DNA of 64,000 nucleotides, taken from contig CAJNDS010000569.1 of assembly GCA_905221605.1 (NCBI GenBank), forward strand, positions 126,001 through 190,000, written 5' to 3'. The notes beneath the pieces are model-generated. The model worked only from the letters and a program-made list of their open reading frames with translations. It did not search any database and was not told the DNA's origin. A program made the position numbers and the translations under genes. Positions 47,990 through 56,438 of this stretch are shown piece by piece. This DNA comes from Symbiodinium natans (taxonomy: Eukaryota; Sar; Dinophyceae; Suessiales; Symbiodiniaceae). The stretch's first letter is position 1; each line of letters starts with the position of its first letter.

Positions 47990-48496
47990 GGGCAGTCGAC
48001 CAGTCGCCTCGTCCACTTGCATGGTGAGAACCTCGGCACCCGAGAGGTGCCTGCAAGTCACCCAGAATCCAGCACCGCCCTGAGGGCGTTCCACGAAAAG
48101 GGCGATGGGAAGTGTCTGCGTGTATCGACCTGTGAGGCAGAACCGGCAGTACGACTCCAGTTCCGGAAGTCTCTCAAGGCAGTCGTCGCAATCCATCAGG
48201 ATGCGGCTGCAACGAGCACATCGCGGTAGGGGCTCCAAGGTCGACCATGCATGCCCACAGCTGGGACATCTCGAGTTGTCAGGGTGAGGATGTGCATTTC
48301 CGGCACAAGCATCGCAGTCATGGATGCAGAGAGTACGGCCAGCAGGCCCTACACCCTTCGCAGCTGCCTTTCCACCAATGCCTCCGAAGTGTGGTTGGTA
48401 GGGGTAACCGTGCAAAGCACGGCCAGCAAAGCTGGCGCAGGCGCGGCGAAAGTCATCTTCCATGAGAGCTGCCTGGGCCTCTTGCCTCTCCTTATC
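47990..48496 (-). CDS. Exon(s): Cys-pair zinc module followed by ubiquitin-like start
   Basis: An exon beginning after GGGTCAG (about 48496) reads DKERQEAQAALMEDDFRRAC and then at least five C-x2-C pairs (CDAC, CPSC, CARC, CDDC, CRFC), suggesting zinc ribbons or a cross-brace finger. WVTCRHLSGAEVLTMQVDEA follows, the first beta hairpin of a ubiquitin-like fold as written in many dinoflagellate proteins. The rest of that fold would be on a further exon. An ATG at 48463 could be a start, but the frame is open back to a good acceptor, so I treat it as internal. It lies downstream of the TIR-like exon on the same strand; membership of one gene is likely but unproven. Confidence 0.6.
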
Positions 48497-48582
48497 CTGA
48501 CCCGCAAAAAAAATGGATCACCGATATCCCGACTTCACCTTGCTTCTCCCGAAGCTATACTGTACCATACTTAGGTCCTTAG

Positions 48583-48597
48583 GGGGGGGGGGGGGGT
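48583..48597. repeat. G homopolymer
   Basis: A run of about 15 G between minus-strand exons. Confidence 0.95.
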
Positions 48598-48614
48598 CTT
48601 TCGGTCATGGGCTA

Positions 48615-48775
48615 CCCCGGTGGCCAAAAGGCCGGCTGGAGCATAATCCAGCTGCGAGAGCTTGCTGGTGATACCTCGCAAATCACACTCCCGAAGAACC
48701 CTGAAGATCTCGAAAGTCGAGCCCCTTGTCCCGAAAGATCCCTCAAAGTCCTTAAATCCCTGCAAGACGTCTTGT
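48615..48775 (-). CDS. Probable exon, unrecognised
   Basis: After GCAG the minus strand reads FKDFEGSFGTRGSTFEIFRV and LRECDLRGITSKLSQLDYAP. It looks coding and is collinear with flanking exons. No family is recognised. Confidence 0.45.
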
Positions 48776-48952
48776 CACAGCTCCAAGGACGTCTTCGTGG
48801 CCTTCAATGGCCTTTGTGCCTCACGCCGTGCCTCAAGATATCCTTCACTGAAGGCTCAGGGAAAAGCCCATGTGCAGGATCATGCAATCCATCACCTCAA
48901 GTCCTCAAGTCGGACAGGCTCACGTCACATGTTGTCACCCCCGCAGCATTCC

Positions 48953-49260
48953 TTATAATACAGCAGTCACAAACCAACACGCTGCGCACTGAGATCGTTT
49001 CTTCTCGAAAGCTCCGCGCAAACTTGCCACAATGTCACCAAAGAGGATGTAGTGCGAGCAGCCCGTGTCATCATCCGATACCGCATCTGCGGCCGAGCTA
49101 CATGCATCTGCTCGTTCTTCTTCCGGACGACGCAGGCTTTGATTGCGTGGATGGTGGCGGGCCGCGCAAAACCCGCACACGGCGGGCGATAACCCTCAGT
49201 ATGCCTCTTAGCTTCCCAGAGCTCTTGGGCACGCGCATACTTGCAGTCCAAGTGGAAACA
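48953..49260 (-). CDS. Probable exons, unrecognised
   Basis: DCKYARAQELWEAKRHTEG (about 49250-49193) is followed in another frame by RRPEEERADACSSAADAVSD and ASLRGAFEKKRSQCAACW. The frame change near a GTTATC donor suggests a short intron. Collinear with the TIR-like exon upstream; function unknown. Confidence 0.4.
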
Positions 49261-49560
49261 AATGCACGGGCTCCGCCAGACTTCTCTAAAGCAGGTTCAA
49301 TCCTTCATTTTCCGAGCATATAGAAGCAGTGACGACGCGGTGGTGACCCAGGTCACGACAATGCATTTTGACGTCTGTGCCACTTGATGCTACTTGCAAA
49401 CTTCATGTACCTATCGAGCAGGTCAATAGCTGGTTTTTCGCAGTGATCTGCCAAGCAGCTGTGCCTGAGCAGCAAGAGGCGCTAGGCTCGCAGAGGTCTG
49501 TCATGATTCTGCCCTCGATTGGCCCTGACCGATCTGCGCAGGGGCCTGGTAGTCATGTGG

Positions 49561-50011
49561 TTACATTGGCCGCTGCAGTTCCTCGGCAATGCGCTTCGTG
49601 ATCTCCTCATCGGACTTGGCCTCGCCGGTCTTGCGGACGCAGTAGATGCGCCTGAGGTTGTTGTGGAAGGCGAAATTCACCAGCTCCTGCGCCTTTTTCT
49701 GCTCAGGTCGTGGTGGATACTCGCTCTCGTCACGTGAAAAAACCAGCGGAAGAATCTGCATTTTCCTGTCCACGGCATACTTCAGCTCAGCATACGTGGA
49801 GGACGGAGAGCTGGTGTCTTCTCCATAGCCGAGTGTGCACACAGCCAGAAGCAAACCATCCGGCGTAATCCGCGCAAGGTACTTTCGAACCGCTTCCCCA
49901 ATGTCCAATCCATCTTCTTCCGTGACCATTCCCACCTTGAACCCCTGCCTGCGCAGCAACTTGAAGACTCTCTCAATCTGCTGGTGGACCTGGTCCTGGT
50001 TGAAGCGCAAG
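49561..50011 (-). CDS. TIR-like domain exon (paralogue 2)
   Basis: TIR domains are flavodoxin-like modules that signal by self-association or cleave NAD. The exon starts after TTCTTTAG and reads LRFNQDQ (beta-A), FKVGMV, LLLAVCTLGYGEDTSSPSST, then YAELKYAVDRKMQILPL. The pattern hydrophobic-CT-x-YGE-x-T, then T[FY]-x-EL-x-[FY], then IxPL matches the first domain at 62 kb and a TIR-like family frequent in dinoflagellates. The Glu of YAEL occupies the place of the catalytic Glu in NAD-cleaving TIRs; activity is not shown. The frame ends in LQRPM and TAA at 49561, but the paralogue continues into a ubiquitin-like fold, so this may be an exon end rather than the protein end. Confidence 0.75.
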
Positions 50012-50810
50012 CTAAAGAATGCCGGTCGTGATCTTGAACCATCGGTGCTTGTTGCCGCGACCTGGATTCGAGACTCAATTTCATATCTGAGTCTGCCAAG
50101 ACTCCTCTCACAACCCCCATGAAACCCCAGGGTGACACGCCTGGGAAGGCCCGGGGCAAGGTGTCACCGGTGTCGCGTGCCCAGTCCGAGTCACCTCAAG
50201 GCGTCATGCCGCCACATGCAGCAACAACCACCTGCAAAATCCCACTTAAGGTCCTATGTCTACATGCTGCCTTCTGTGCCATATATGTGCCATACGCTCT
50301 TGATGATGATGTCTCCGCAAGGCTTCATGGTCAACGGGAAAACGTTTGGAAGACTCTCCCCCCTGTTGCAAGAGGCCACTGTGTATCCGCCGGGATGTGT
50401 CCCCAAAACCCGAACCCGACCGAACAGGTACGGACTTTCCGGCCTTGTGCCGGCGGACGAAAACCTGGGCGAGTCGAAACTCTGAAGAAGCACATGGGCT
50501 CAGTGAAACCCGTGTAAACACAAACCTATGAAACCACTAAACCACGCCAGGCTGTTTCCCAGGATGAGAATGGATGACCTAGATGGCACCCGAAGCCTTG
50601 CAAGGACGAGTCCCCGGACGAGAGCTTTCTGGTAACATTGTAGCTGAGCTTTATGACGCTTAGCAGTCATAATCACATATTGGCATGATCATGTGAAGTA
50701 CTTAACTGATATTATAGTCACGCAATGTCTTTTCTCTGGCTTGTTGCACTCTCTCAAATTCGAGGCCCGGACGCCATCAGCTCTGTCCGCTGGTGGAGCC
50801 TCGATTCGAT

Positions 50811-51125
50811 TCAAGGCTGTCTTCCGCTGCCCGTTCCTGGGGCCTTGAGACTGTTGGTGTCAAGCACACAAGAGGTATCACAAGGTAGCAAAGGGCGTGT
50901 ACGATTTGAAGCCCTTTTTATATAACTGGCAAACAGATCCAGCTCCGCACAAACATTGCTGCTGCCCCAGTAGTTGGCAACTAACCATTCCTCCGTCAAG
51001 CCGATGCTCTCAGCATCAACGACCGGGAGCCCAGCGCGGATCGGTTTGATGGCTATGGAGGGCTTCTTGCACAGACCAGCAGCGCTCTCCATCAGCTCGC
51101 GCTTCGAGCGCGGCACATCCCCCAA
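50811..51125 (-). CDS. Probable exon, unrecognised
   Basis: The minus strand reads GDVPRSKRELMESAAGLCKK, then IGLTEEWLVANYWGSSNVCA and ELDLFASYI. The coding character is good and it lies between the ZU5-like and TIR-like exons. NYWGSSNVCAEL faintly recalls the NYxxSxWCxxEL motif of TIR domains, but the rest does not support one. Confidence 0.4.
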   Translation of the reverse strand: MGDVPRSKRELMESAAGLCKKPSIAIKPIRAGLPVVDAESIGLTEEWLVANYWGSSNVCAELDLFASYIKRASNRTRPLLPCDTSCVLDTNSLKAPGTGSGRQP

Positions 51126-51627
51126 CCCACCTCGGCAAGGTGAAAGCTGAATTTTGTTTAGACGTTTCCTTCAAGGCTTGGCACCCCGTGCCTTCAAGCA
51201 CACGCGGCTCGGAGCTGCTGGCGGGGGATCCAGAACCCTCGCTGCTCTCACACACCTGCGCTCTGCACCAGGACACGACCAAGTTAACAAGTCCACATCA
51301 TCAGCATCCCCACCTCGACTTGGCACCGCACAGTGGCACGGATGTACCTTGGTGCCATGAGGATTGTCGCAGTACTGCTGCGGGCTTGGAGGCCCCTTCT
51401 ACCCTCCTATAAGAGTGCGTGCATGCCTCCGGCAAGTCCTGAATTGCCGGGGTACACTTCGCCAGCTTGCTCGTCCAGTGGCTTCGGCGCATCCGGCGAA
51501 CCTGAGTGAACTCACAACGAGCTGCGACATGTTCATGATCACACAAGGGCTCAATTACAGACCGCCCCTCCGCCCAGCGAATGGAACTAATCGCATACAT
51601 CCGCCGTCGCACATACTTGTACTATAG

Positions 51628-52410
51628 TCACGGAAGCGAGACTAAACAGCCGCAGTATAGAAGCAGGGCGGACGAGTCGCGGAATCTGCAGTGGCGAACC
51701 TCCCTCTGGTCTTGAACGAACAAGTCCACCTCATGCCCCGGCGCCGTCCACTTCGTGGGGGAGACCAACGGAAATCGCTGAAAATTGACACTTCCAGGAG
51801 CGGGATGCAGGTGTTGTGGCGCGTTCTGCCACACCAGGTCCAGCGACTCCATGTGCTCATAAACACCTGCCCAGAAAGGTTCCTCACAGAGCTTGTAATC
51901 CTCCAAGATATCTTCATCCTGGAAGGCAGCATGCATAATGCTCTTGCACCTGGAGCATCCAGCGTGTGTTACGGCCCACTTGGCATGGAAGCTGTCGTTC
52001 ATGAAGCATGAGATCTTGAGAGGCGCCTCTGGTTGCCCATCGGTCCCCACAGCTACGTGACAGAAGTGGTCCAAACGGAGGACCGCGTGCCCGGCCCTGA
52101 ACTGCGCATCGGCGAGTCCGAGTTCCTCCCAGCTCCCCTCCTCCGAAGAGCGCCAGGCCTTTGTCGCTCCCAAACAGACCGGAAAGATCAGCAGCACGGG
52201 CTCCTCAAAGCGAATCTTGTGCGGGCGAAGATCCAAGATAGGACCCAGAATCACTGCGCCTGTTGGTAACGGGATCGCCCCACTTGCCAGGACATGAAGC
52301 TCCGGGGCGTGTGTCTCAGCCACGCTCGCGGTCATCACCATGAGAACCTCGTGGCGGAGCACCGCCACGAGGCCGCTGCCCAGCTCCACCAGCAGGCCTC
52401 CAGAACAATC
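51628..52410 (-). CDS. Long exon with ZU5-like domain
   Basis: ZU5 is a beta-rich module of ankyrins, UNC5 receptors and PIDD1, often next to UPA and death domains. The exon starts after CGCTCCAG at 52410 (DCSGGLLVELGSGLVAVL). It carries the hallmark series AVILGPILDLRPHKIRFEEP, VLLIFPVCLG, a Trp in GSWEELG and LDHFCHVAVGTD, matching the ZU5 pattern Gp-x-leL-x-Ph-x-xF-x-xPv-l-iP with the final Ser/His-Phe strand. The remaining 130 residues include a Cys pair (CSRCKS) and no known fold. At about 780 bases it is by far the longest exon in this block. The frame closes at 51628. ZU5 is called from motif order; a profile search would confirm it. Confidence 0.65.
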   Translation of the reverse strand, partial: DCSGGLLVELGSGLVAVLRHEVLMVMTASVAETHAPELHVLASGAIPLPTGAVILGPILDLRPHKIRFEEPVLLIFPVCLGATKAWRSSEEGSWEELGLADAQFRAGHAVLRLDHFCHVAVGTDGQPEAPLKISCFMNDSFHAKWAVTHAGCSRCKSIMHAAFQDEDILEDYKLCEEPFWAGVYEHMESLDLVWQNAPQHLHPAPGSVNFQRFPLVSPTKWTAPGHEVDLFVQDQREVRHCRFRDSSALLLYCGCLVSLP

Positions 52411-53094
52411 CTGGAGCGAGAGGATTCATCCTCATGACCCGACCCATGTGAGTTCACCACTCTCTCCTGCGGGAATCATTCTATTGCAAAGCACATATGC
52501 CCAGTTTGCAACAGCGCCTGAATCCACTCCGTCGGGTCGCGCATGGCCAGGGCCGGCTCGCCTTCCCACAGGCCCGCAGCGACATGCATAAAAACGAGGC
52601 GCCAAACTCAAGGAACTGTACCAGAAGATTGTCAGAATGCATGGAGTCCTGTAGCGCAACAGCTGCTTTGATGACTCATGATGCATTTCAGGAAGATTTG
52701 CTTGCTAGGCACCACCTGCCAGACATCGACCTTCTGAATGGGCTTCGCTGAGGGAATCTCCGTCCTGTGGGAGCTTCAACCGGGGCATGAGAATACTCCG
52801 GGTCCCTCGAAGCAGGGACTATCGGAGTCCTTGTCGGTCTCGTCTGTGTCCACTCGTTGCGTGAGACTCAACGGGAACCTGCCATTCTTCATGGGAGGGA
52901 TAGGATAACCGGCCTACACAAAGTGCGTTTGCGCCTTCCTGACTCTGCACGTGTTGACCAACAACATGCCAGCACCACCACCCCGTCAATCGTGTCTTCC
53001 GGCTCCTGCCACAAACCTTGAAACTTGTACGCGGCCGGGCAGTCCCGGGCGACAAGTGCCGCAATCAGCTGGGCTCGACATTGACCTTTTTGGT

Positions 53095-53284
53095 TGCTAA
53101 CTGGAACCCCTCCACCCTCCTTGCTGAACAGAATGGGCTCCCCACCCATCTGTCGGTGGCATCCTCACCATTATCCTGAAGAGGTTACGCACGGAGCACC
53201 TGTCCCTTTGAGAGGCTGTCCGAACGCCTCTAGCACCTCAATGATGTCGCCCATGTGCAGCTGGAGCTCATCTGCCACGAACTT
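53095..53284 (-). CDS. SH3-like domain on two or three small exons
   Basis: SH3 domains bind proline-rich peptides. Exon 53284-53228 encodes KFVADELQLHMGDIIEVLE, matching the SH3 core ELSFxxGDIIEVLE. A GC donor follows, and the next exon starts at 53175 in phase: DNGEDATDRWVG, the place of the conserved Trp pair. A further piece reading GGGVPVSNQ (about 53125) matches the final VPSNYV strand in another frame, implying one more short intron. Together they rebuild a complete SH3-like fold of about 50 residues. Confidence is moderate because the last join is not fixed. Confidence 0.6.
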
Positions 53285-53495
53285 CTGCTAAGCTGCATGC
53301 ATTGCCCTCCTTTTCTGGTCTGCGTATCTGCGCTTCTGATCTGAGGTCCTTGTGTCTCAGGCAGGAAGTCTGCGGAGATGACCTCGCAATAGTATAGGAC
53401 CTGCACCCAACAAACTTCCTGTCTCTCTTCTGCCCCCTAAGAACTCCCAACCCTGACCGCTGTAAATCCAAAATCTCACCACATCTCACCCACAC

Positions 53496-53625
53496 CTTCG
53501 GCTTGTCGGGCTTGTCACTCTTCGCAGGCGATCGCCCAGCGAAGACGTTGATACCGGCCTCGGTGGTGGTCGTGCGCTGCAAGTCGGAGATGCCCATCCT
53601 GTTGATGAGGCTTGCATGTGCAGGG
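53496..53625 (-). CDS. Probable linker exon
   Basis: The minus strand reads SLINRMGISDLQRTTTTEAG and FAGRSPAKSDKPDKPK and ends at AAG|GTGTGG. Low-complexity Lys/Pro/Asp end, collinear with the SH3-like exons. Confidence 0.5.
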
Positions 53626-53793
53626 GTCCGACAACAGGCTGAGGTCGAAGCCTCGCAGCTGAGTCCCAACAGTGGAGCGCTGCTAGAGCTGGTGGCCCGC
53701 GAAGCCCTTGACCTGAGTTCAACAACTGCGAGTCCACGAAGCCTGCGCACTCTGCAACTGGGAGCCAGGCATCTGCGTGTCGACGCCATGTAC

Positions 53794-53904
53794 GGGTAGG
53801 CGGTCGTCCTGGGGGTCTAGGCACATGTAGTACAGAAATGAAGTCATGGCCTGCTTGATCATGCGTGCAAATTGACGGCTCTGGTAACTCTGGTATCCTT
53901 CACT
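53794..53904 (-). CDS. Probable exon, unrecognised
   Basis: After CAGCAG the minus strand reads SEGYQSYQSRQFARMIKQAM and FLYYMCLDPQDDRLP and ends at a GTACAT donor. Collinear with flanking exons. Confidence 0.5.
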
Positions 53905-53938
53905 CTGCTGAAACACAACAAAATCAACAATGATTTAC

Positions 53939-54285
53939 CCGACACCCTCCTGCTGATCTTGCTCTTCCATGCCCTGACCTGGCACAATGGCGGTGATCGT
54001 CACACCCTCTGCCCCAGACTCGCCTGGCCACAGGCCAGCCATCTCTAATGTTTGCTCGTCATCCAGGATGGTTTTGCCACGTAGTAAGCGTTGGATATCG
54101 ACGGAGAGGTCCATCCTTGCCCGCTCTTTCACCTCTCTGATGTGCATGTTGCGATGCACTGGTACCGAAGCCGCGCGGCCCCCAAGTAGGTAGACTTCTA
54201 CCTGGTGGTGGGCGAAGTTGCAGAACTTGCCGTTTCGACAGAAGCCCTGTTCATGAAATCGGCACATCCGGGTCTTTTCCCTCTC
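53939..54285 (-). CDS. CCCH zinc finger fused to ubiquitin-like domain
   Basis: The exon starts after CTCCTGCAG-type sequence read on the minus strand (TGCAG at 54285): EREKTRM, then CRFHEQGFCRNGKFCNFAH, a C-x7-C-x5-C-x3-H finger of the kind that binds RNA. It continues directly into a ubiquitin-like fold: VEVYLLGGRAASVPVHRNMH, IREVKERARMD, DIQRLLRGKTILDDEQTLEM, AGLWPGESGAEGVTITAIVP. The QRLLrGkxxLdDeqTL core is the classic ubiquitin beta3-beta5 wording. It ends at GG|GTAAAT, a good donor. The first ubiquitin strand (HQVEVY) recurs at about 54890, suggesting a partly duplicated exon. The role could be RNA-linked regulation, but the partner modules are signalling types. Confidence 0.75.
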
Positions 54286-54869
54286 CTGCAGGACAGCGTG
54301 CGCATGTAAGGCCAGCCAAGTCAGAAAAGTTTACAAACAGATTGGTCCTGCGTGTGGCAGCAACTCTTCACGTTTGCAAGTACAACTGCTGTCAAGAAGC
54401 AAGACCAATTCAGCCAATTCCTCCTCACTCAGCTCCCTTCACTACATCTACCCGCCTCGTAGTCGGTCGGTTTCCTTTGCTCATCCTCGCTGTGCGCGTA
54501 CAAGCACGATGCACCCCGGTTGCATCTTCCAGTGATGTTCCGCATGCACAAGTAGGTCTTGTATCTCTCCTGAGCTGAGGCAAACAAGCGAGCAACACTT
54601 GACCCATCTATGAATCTATGAGCAAATGGTCAGAAGCACATGCAACCACGCATGGCTCAGAGCAGCCAATGGCTCGAGCACATGCTACTGAACACAAACT
54701 GAACATCAAGAAACAACTAACTTGCCGAGCAAGCGACCCCCTCCAACGGATCCTGATACCAGGACACAGACAAAGGAGTATGGGTAAGGTTGCGTTTTAT
54801 TGGTTGCTGCCCATTTGCTGTGGCTACAGTTGCTTGTTGTTGGCTTCTTTCGTTGCTGTCTCTGTCGCG

Positions 54870-54960
54870 CATTTGGTAGACTTCTACCTGGTGGTTCGCA
54901 GCAAGTGGGACAGGGGCTCCACAAGGACAGGGAAGTTGAAAAGACTGCAACCCACACTCT
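54870..54960 (-). CDS. Possible diverged copy of the CCCH/ubiquitin-like exon start
   Basis: The minus strand reads FQLPCPCGAPVPLAANHQVE and VYQMRDRDS. The 21 bases around 54874-54897 repeat those at 54192-54215. The finger ligands are incomplete, so this may be a broken duplicate. Confidence 0.35.
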
Positions 54961-55129
54961 GCGTTATGAACTGTTTATGATGGGAAAATGCCTGATGCGG
55001 CGCATCGCCCTTGACTGTGACCCGGATCCGAAACTTCTGCCCCCCTCCAAACCTAAAAAGTTTGCCTCGGGGGAGTCTGGTCCAGGATCTTGCCTAGAAT
55101 TTGGTCCCCAGCCCAACCCCCCCCGCCCT

Positions 55130-55289
55130 CGGCCGTCCCCCTCCTTTGGGATCTGCCGGACGTGGATGCACTTGTTCTTTGTGTCAGGCCGGCCCACAAT
55201 ATGTAGCTTTGTTCCCTTTGGCATTCCAAGATCTTGCAACTTGTCATCGACAAGTGTTGCCATTTCAGCGTTGCCCTCCCAGCTTTCGA
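55130..55289 (-). CDS. Probable exon, unrecognised compact domain
   Basis: After CTGCAG the minus strand reads VIESWEGNAEMATLVDDKLQ, DLGMPKGTKLHIVGRPDTKN and KCIHVRQIP. It has alternating beta and helix character, ending in a Gly/Arg/Pro-rich tail. It may be another ubiquitin-like domain. It is the most upstream exon I assign to this block. Confidence 0.5.
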
Positions 55290-55664
55290 TAACCTGCAAC
55301 AGGGCAGCACGGCTGCACACGGCCAACGAGACAAGCCAAACACTGCACAAGTGCTCGCATGTGTCTGATATCTAGCGGAATCTATCGGAGGTCGCAGACA
55401 CAAACACGGCAAATCAAGCATGACCGATTTGCAGAGCAGCTCCTGTTGGGAGTTTCGGCGGAGGTTCACATTGCCTCGGGCTAGTGAACCCGTGTAAAGT
55501 GGCCTCGGTTTCTTGCCGGGCCTTCTGAATAGCATGCCAGGCACATTGTTTGGCATCCAGTTGTTTCTTGAACCCCAACTAAGCACTTCTTGCAAGGGGC
55601 CTCCCCCCCTAACTGAAAAGTGTTCGTCCGTGCTGCTAAAGATTAGGCAGTCCATACCAAACAC

Positions 55665-56438
55665 GCACTAGGGCTGTCTTGCTTTTCTGGGGCACAGTTT
55701 ATGGCCAGTCAAAGCCCCTGCATTCTTCCTGCGAATGGAAGTCAAGCCCAGCCAAAGATCGGGTCAAAGCAGCCGCATTGCCAGACAAACGCAACAGTAT
55801 GGCGGGATGACGGGCATGGAGGCCCTGAAAAATGGGGGGGGCGAAGGAAAACAGAATTTTAAGGCAAATAGAGGCCCTCCAGGTGAAAGCGTTTGGTTGA
55901 CGCCACGAAGCCCCCCAAGAATTGGGGCTAAGAACTGGCACTCCGGATGGGCTGCCAAGCTTGCACGCACCTTTGCGTGGGGCCTCGCGTACTTTGCTTT
56001 TGATGCCACTCCATACGTTTTTGGTGTCGACATCCTAGGATCCCGACACAGGCAAAGCCTGCGAAGCTGCAAGTGTGGGGTTGTTAGATTTTAAATTCAA
56101 CTCTTCTCCTCGCCCGGTCTACTCCTTGCTCATCCCTGGAGTGCCCAACCCCAGAGTGTCCCCGGACTGCCCAGCCCCAGAGTGTCCCTGGAGTGCCCAA
56201 CCCCAGAGGATCTCTACCAAGAGAGGGTGGGGATGTTCGAAGTAAATAATTTCTGGACTTGTTTTCGCAAAACGGGGCGCCGAAGCTGAGGGATGGCTTT
56301 CACAATCTGTTGGAGGTCCATGTCACTTTAAGCCTGAACCCTAGCCTGGGAACACCCCAGGAAATTTAAAGCCTCTCCAGGTCAATGGCATGGCCTGTGG
56401 AAACTTCGCCGTCAGCGGCTGGCCTTCCAGCACTGGCT
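55665..56438. other. Intergenic, 3' of the kinase gene
   Basis: No supported exon. It contains the 26-base minisatellite and a G-rich run near 55835. Confidence 0.45.
56134..56210. repeat. 26-base minisatellite, three copies
   Basis: Units of CCCTGGAGTGCCCAACCCCA plus GAGTGT, in three tandem imperfect copies. Confidence 0.9.

Noticed and set aside
50811-51125. A third TIR domain from NYWGSSNVCAEL
   Set aside because: Only one motif fits; the other TIR strands are absent.
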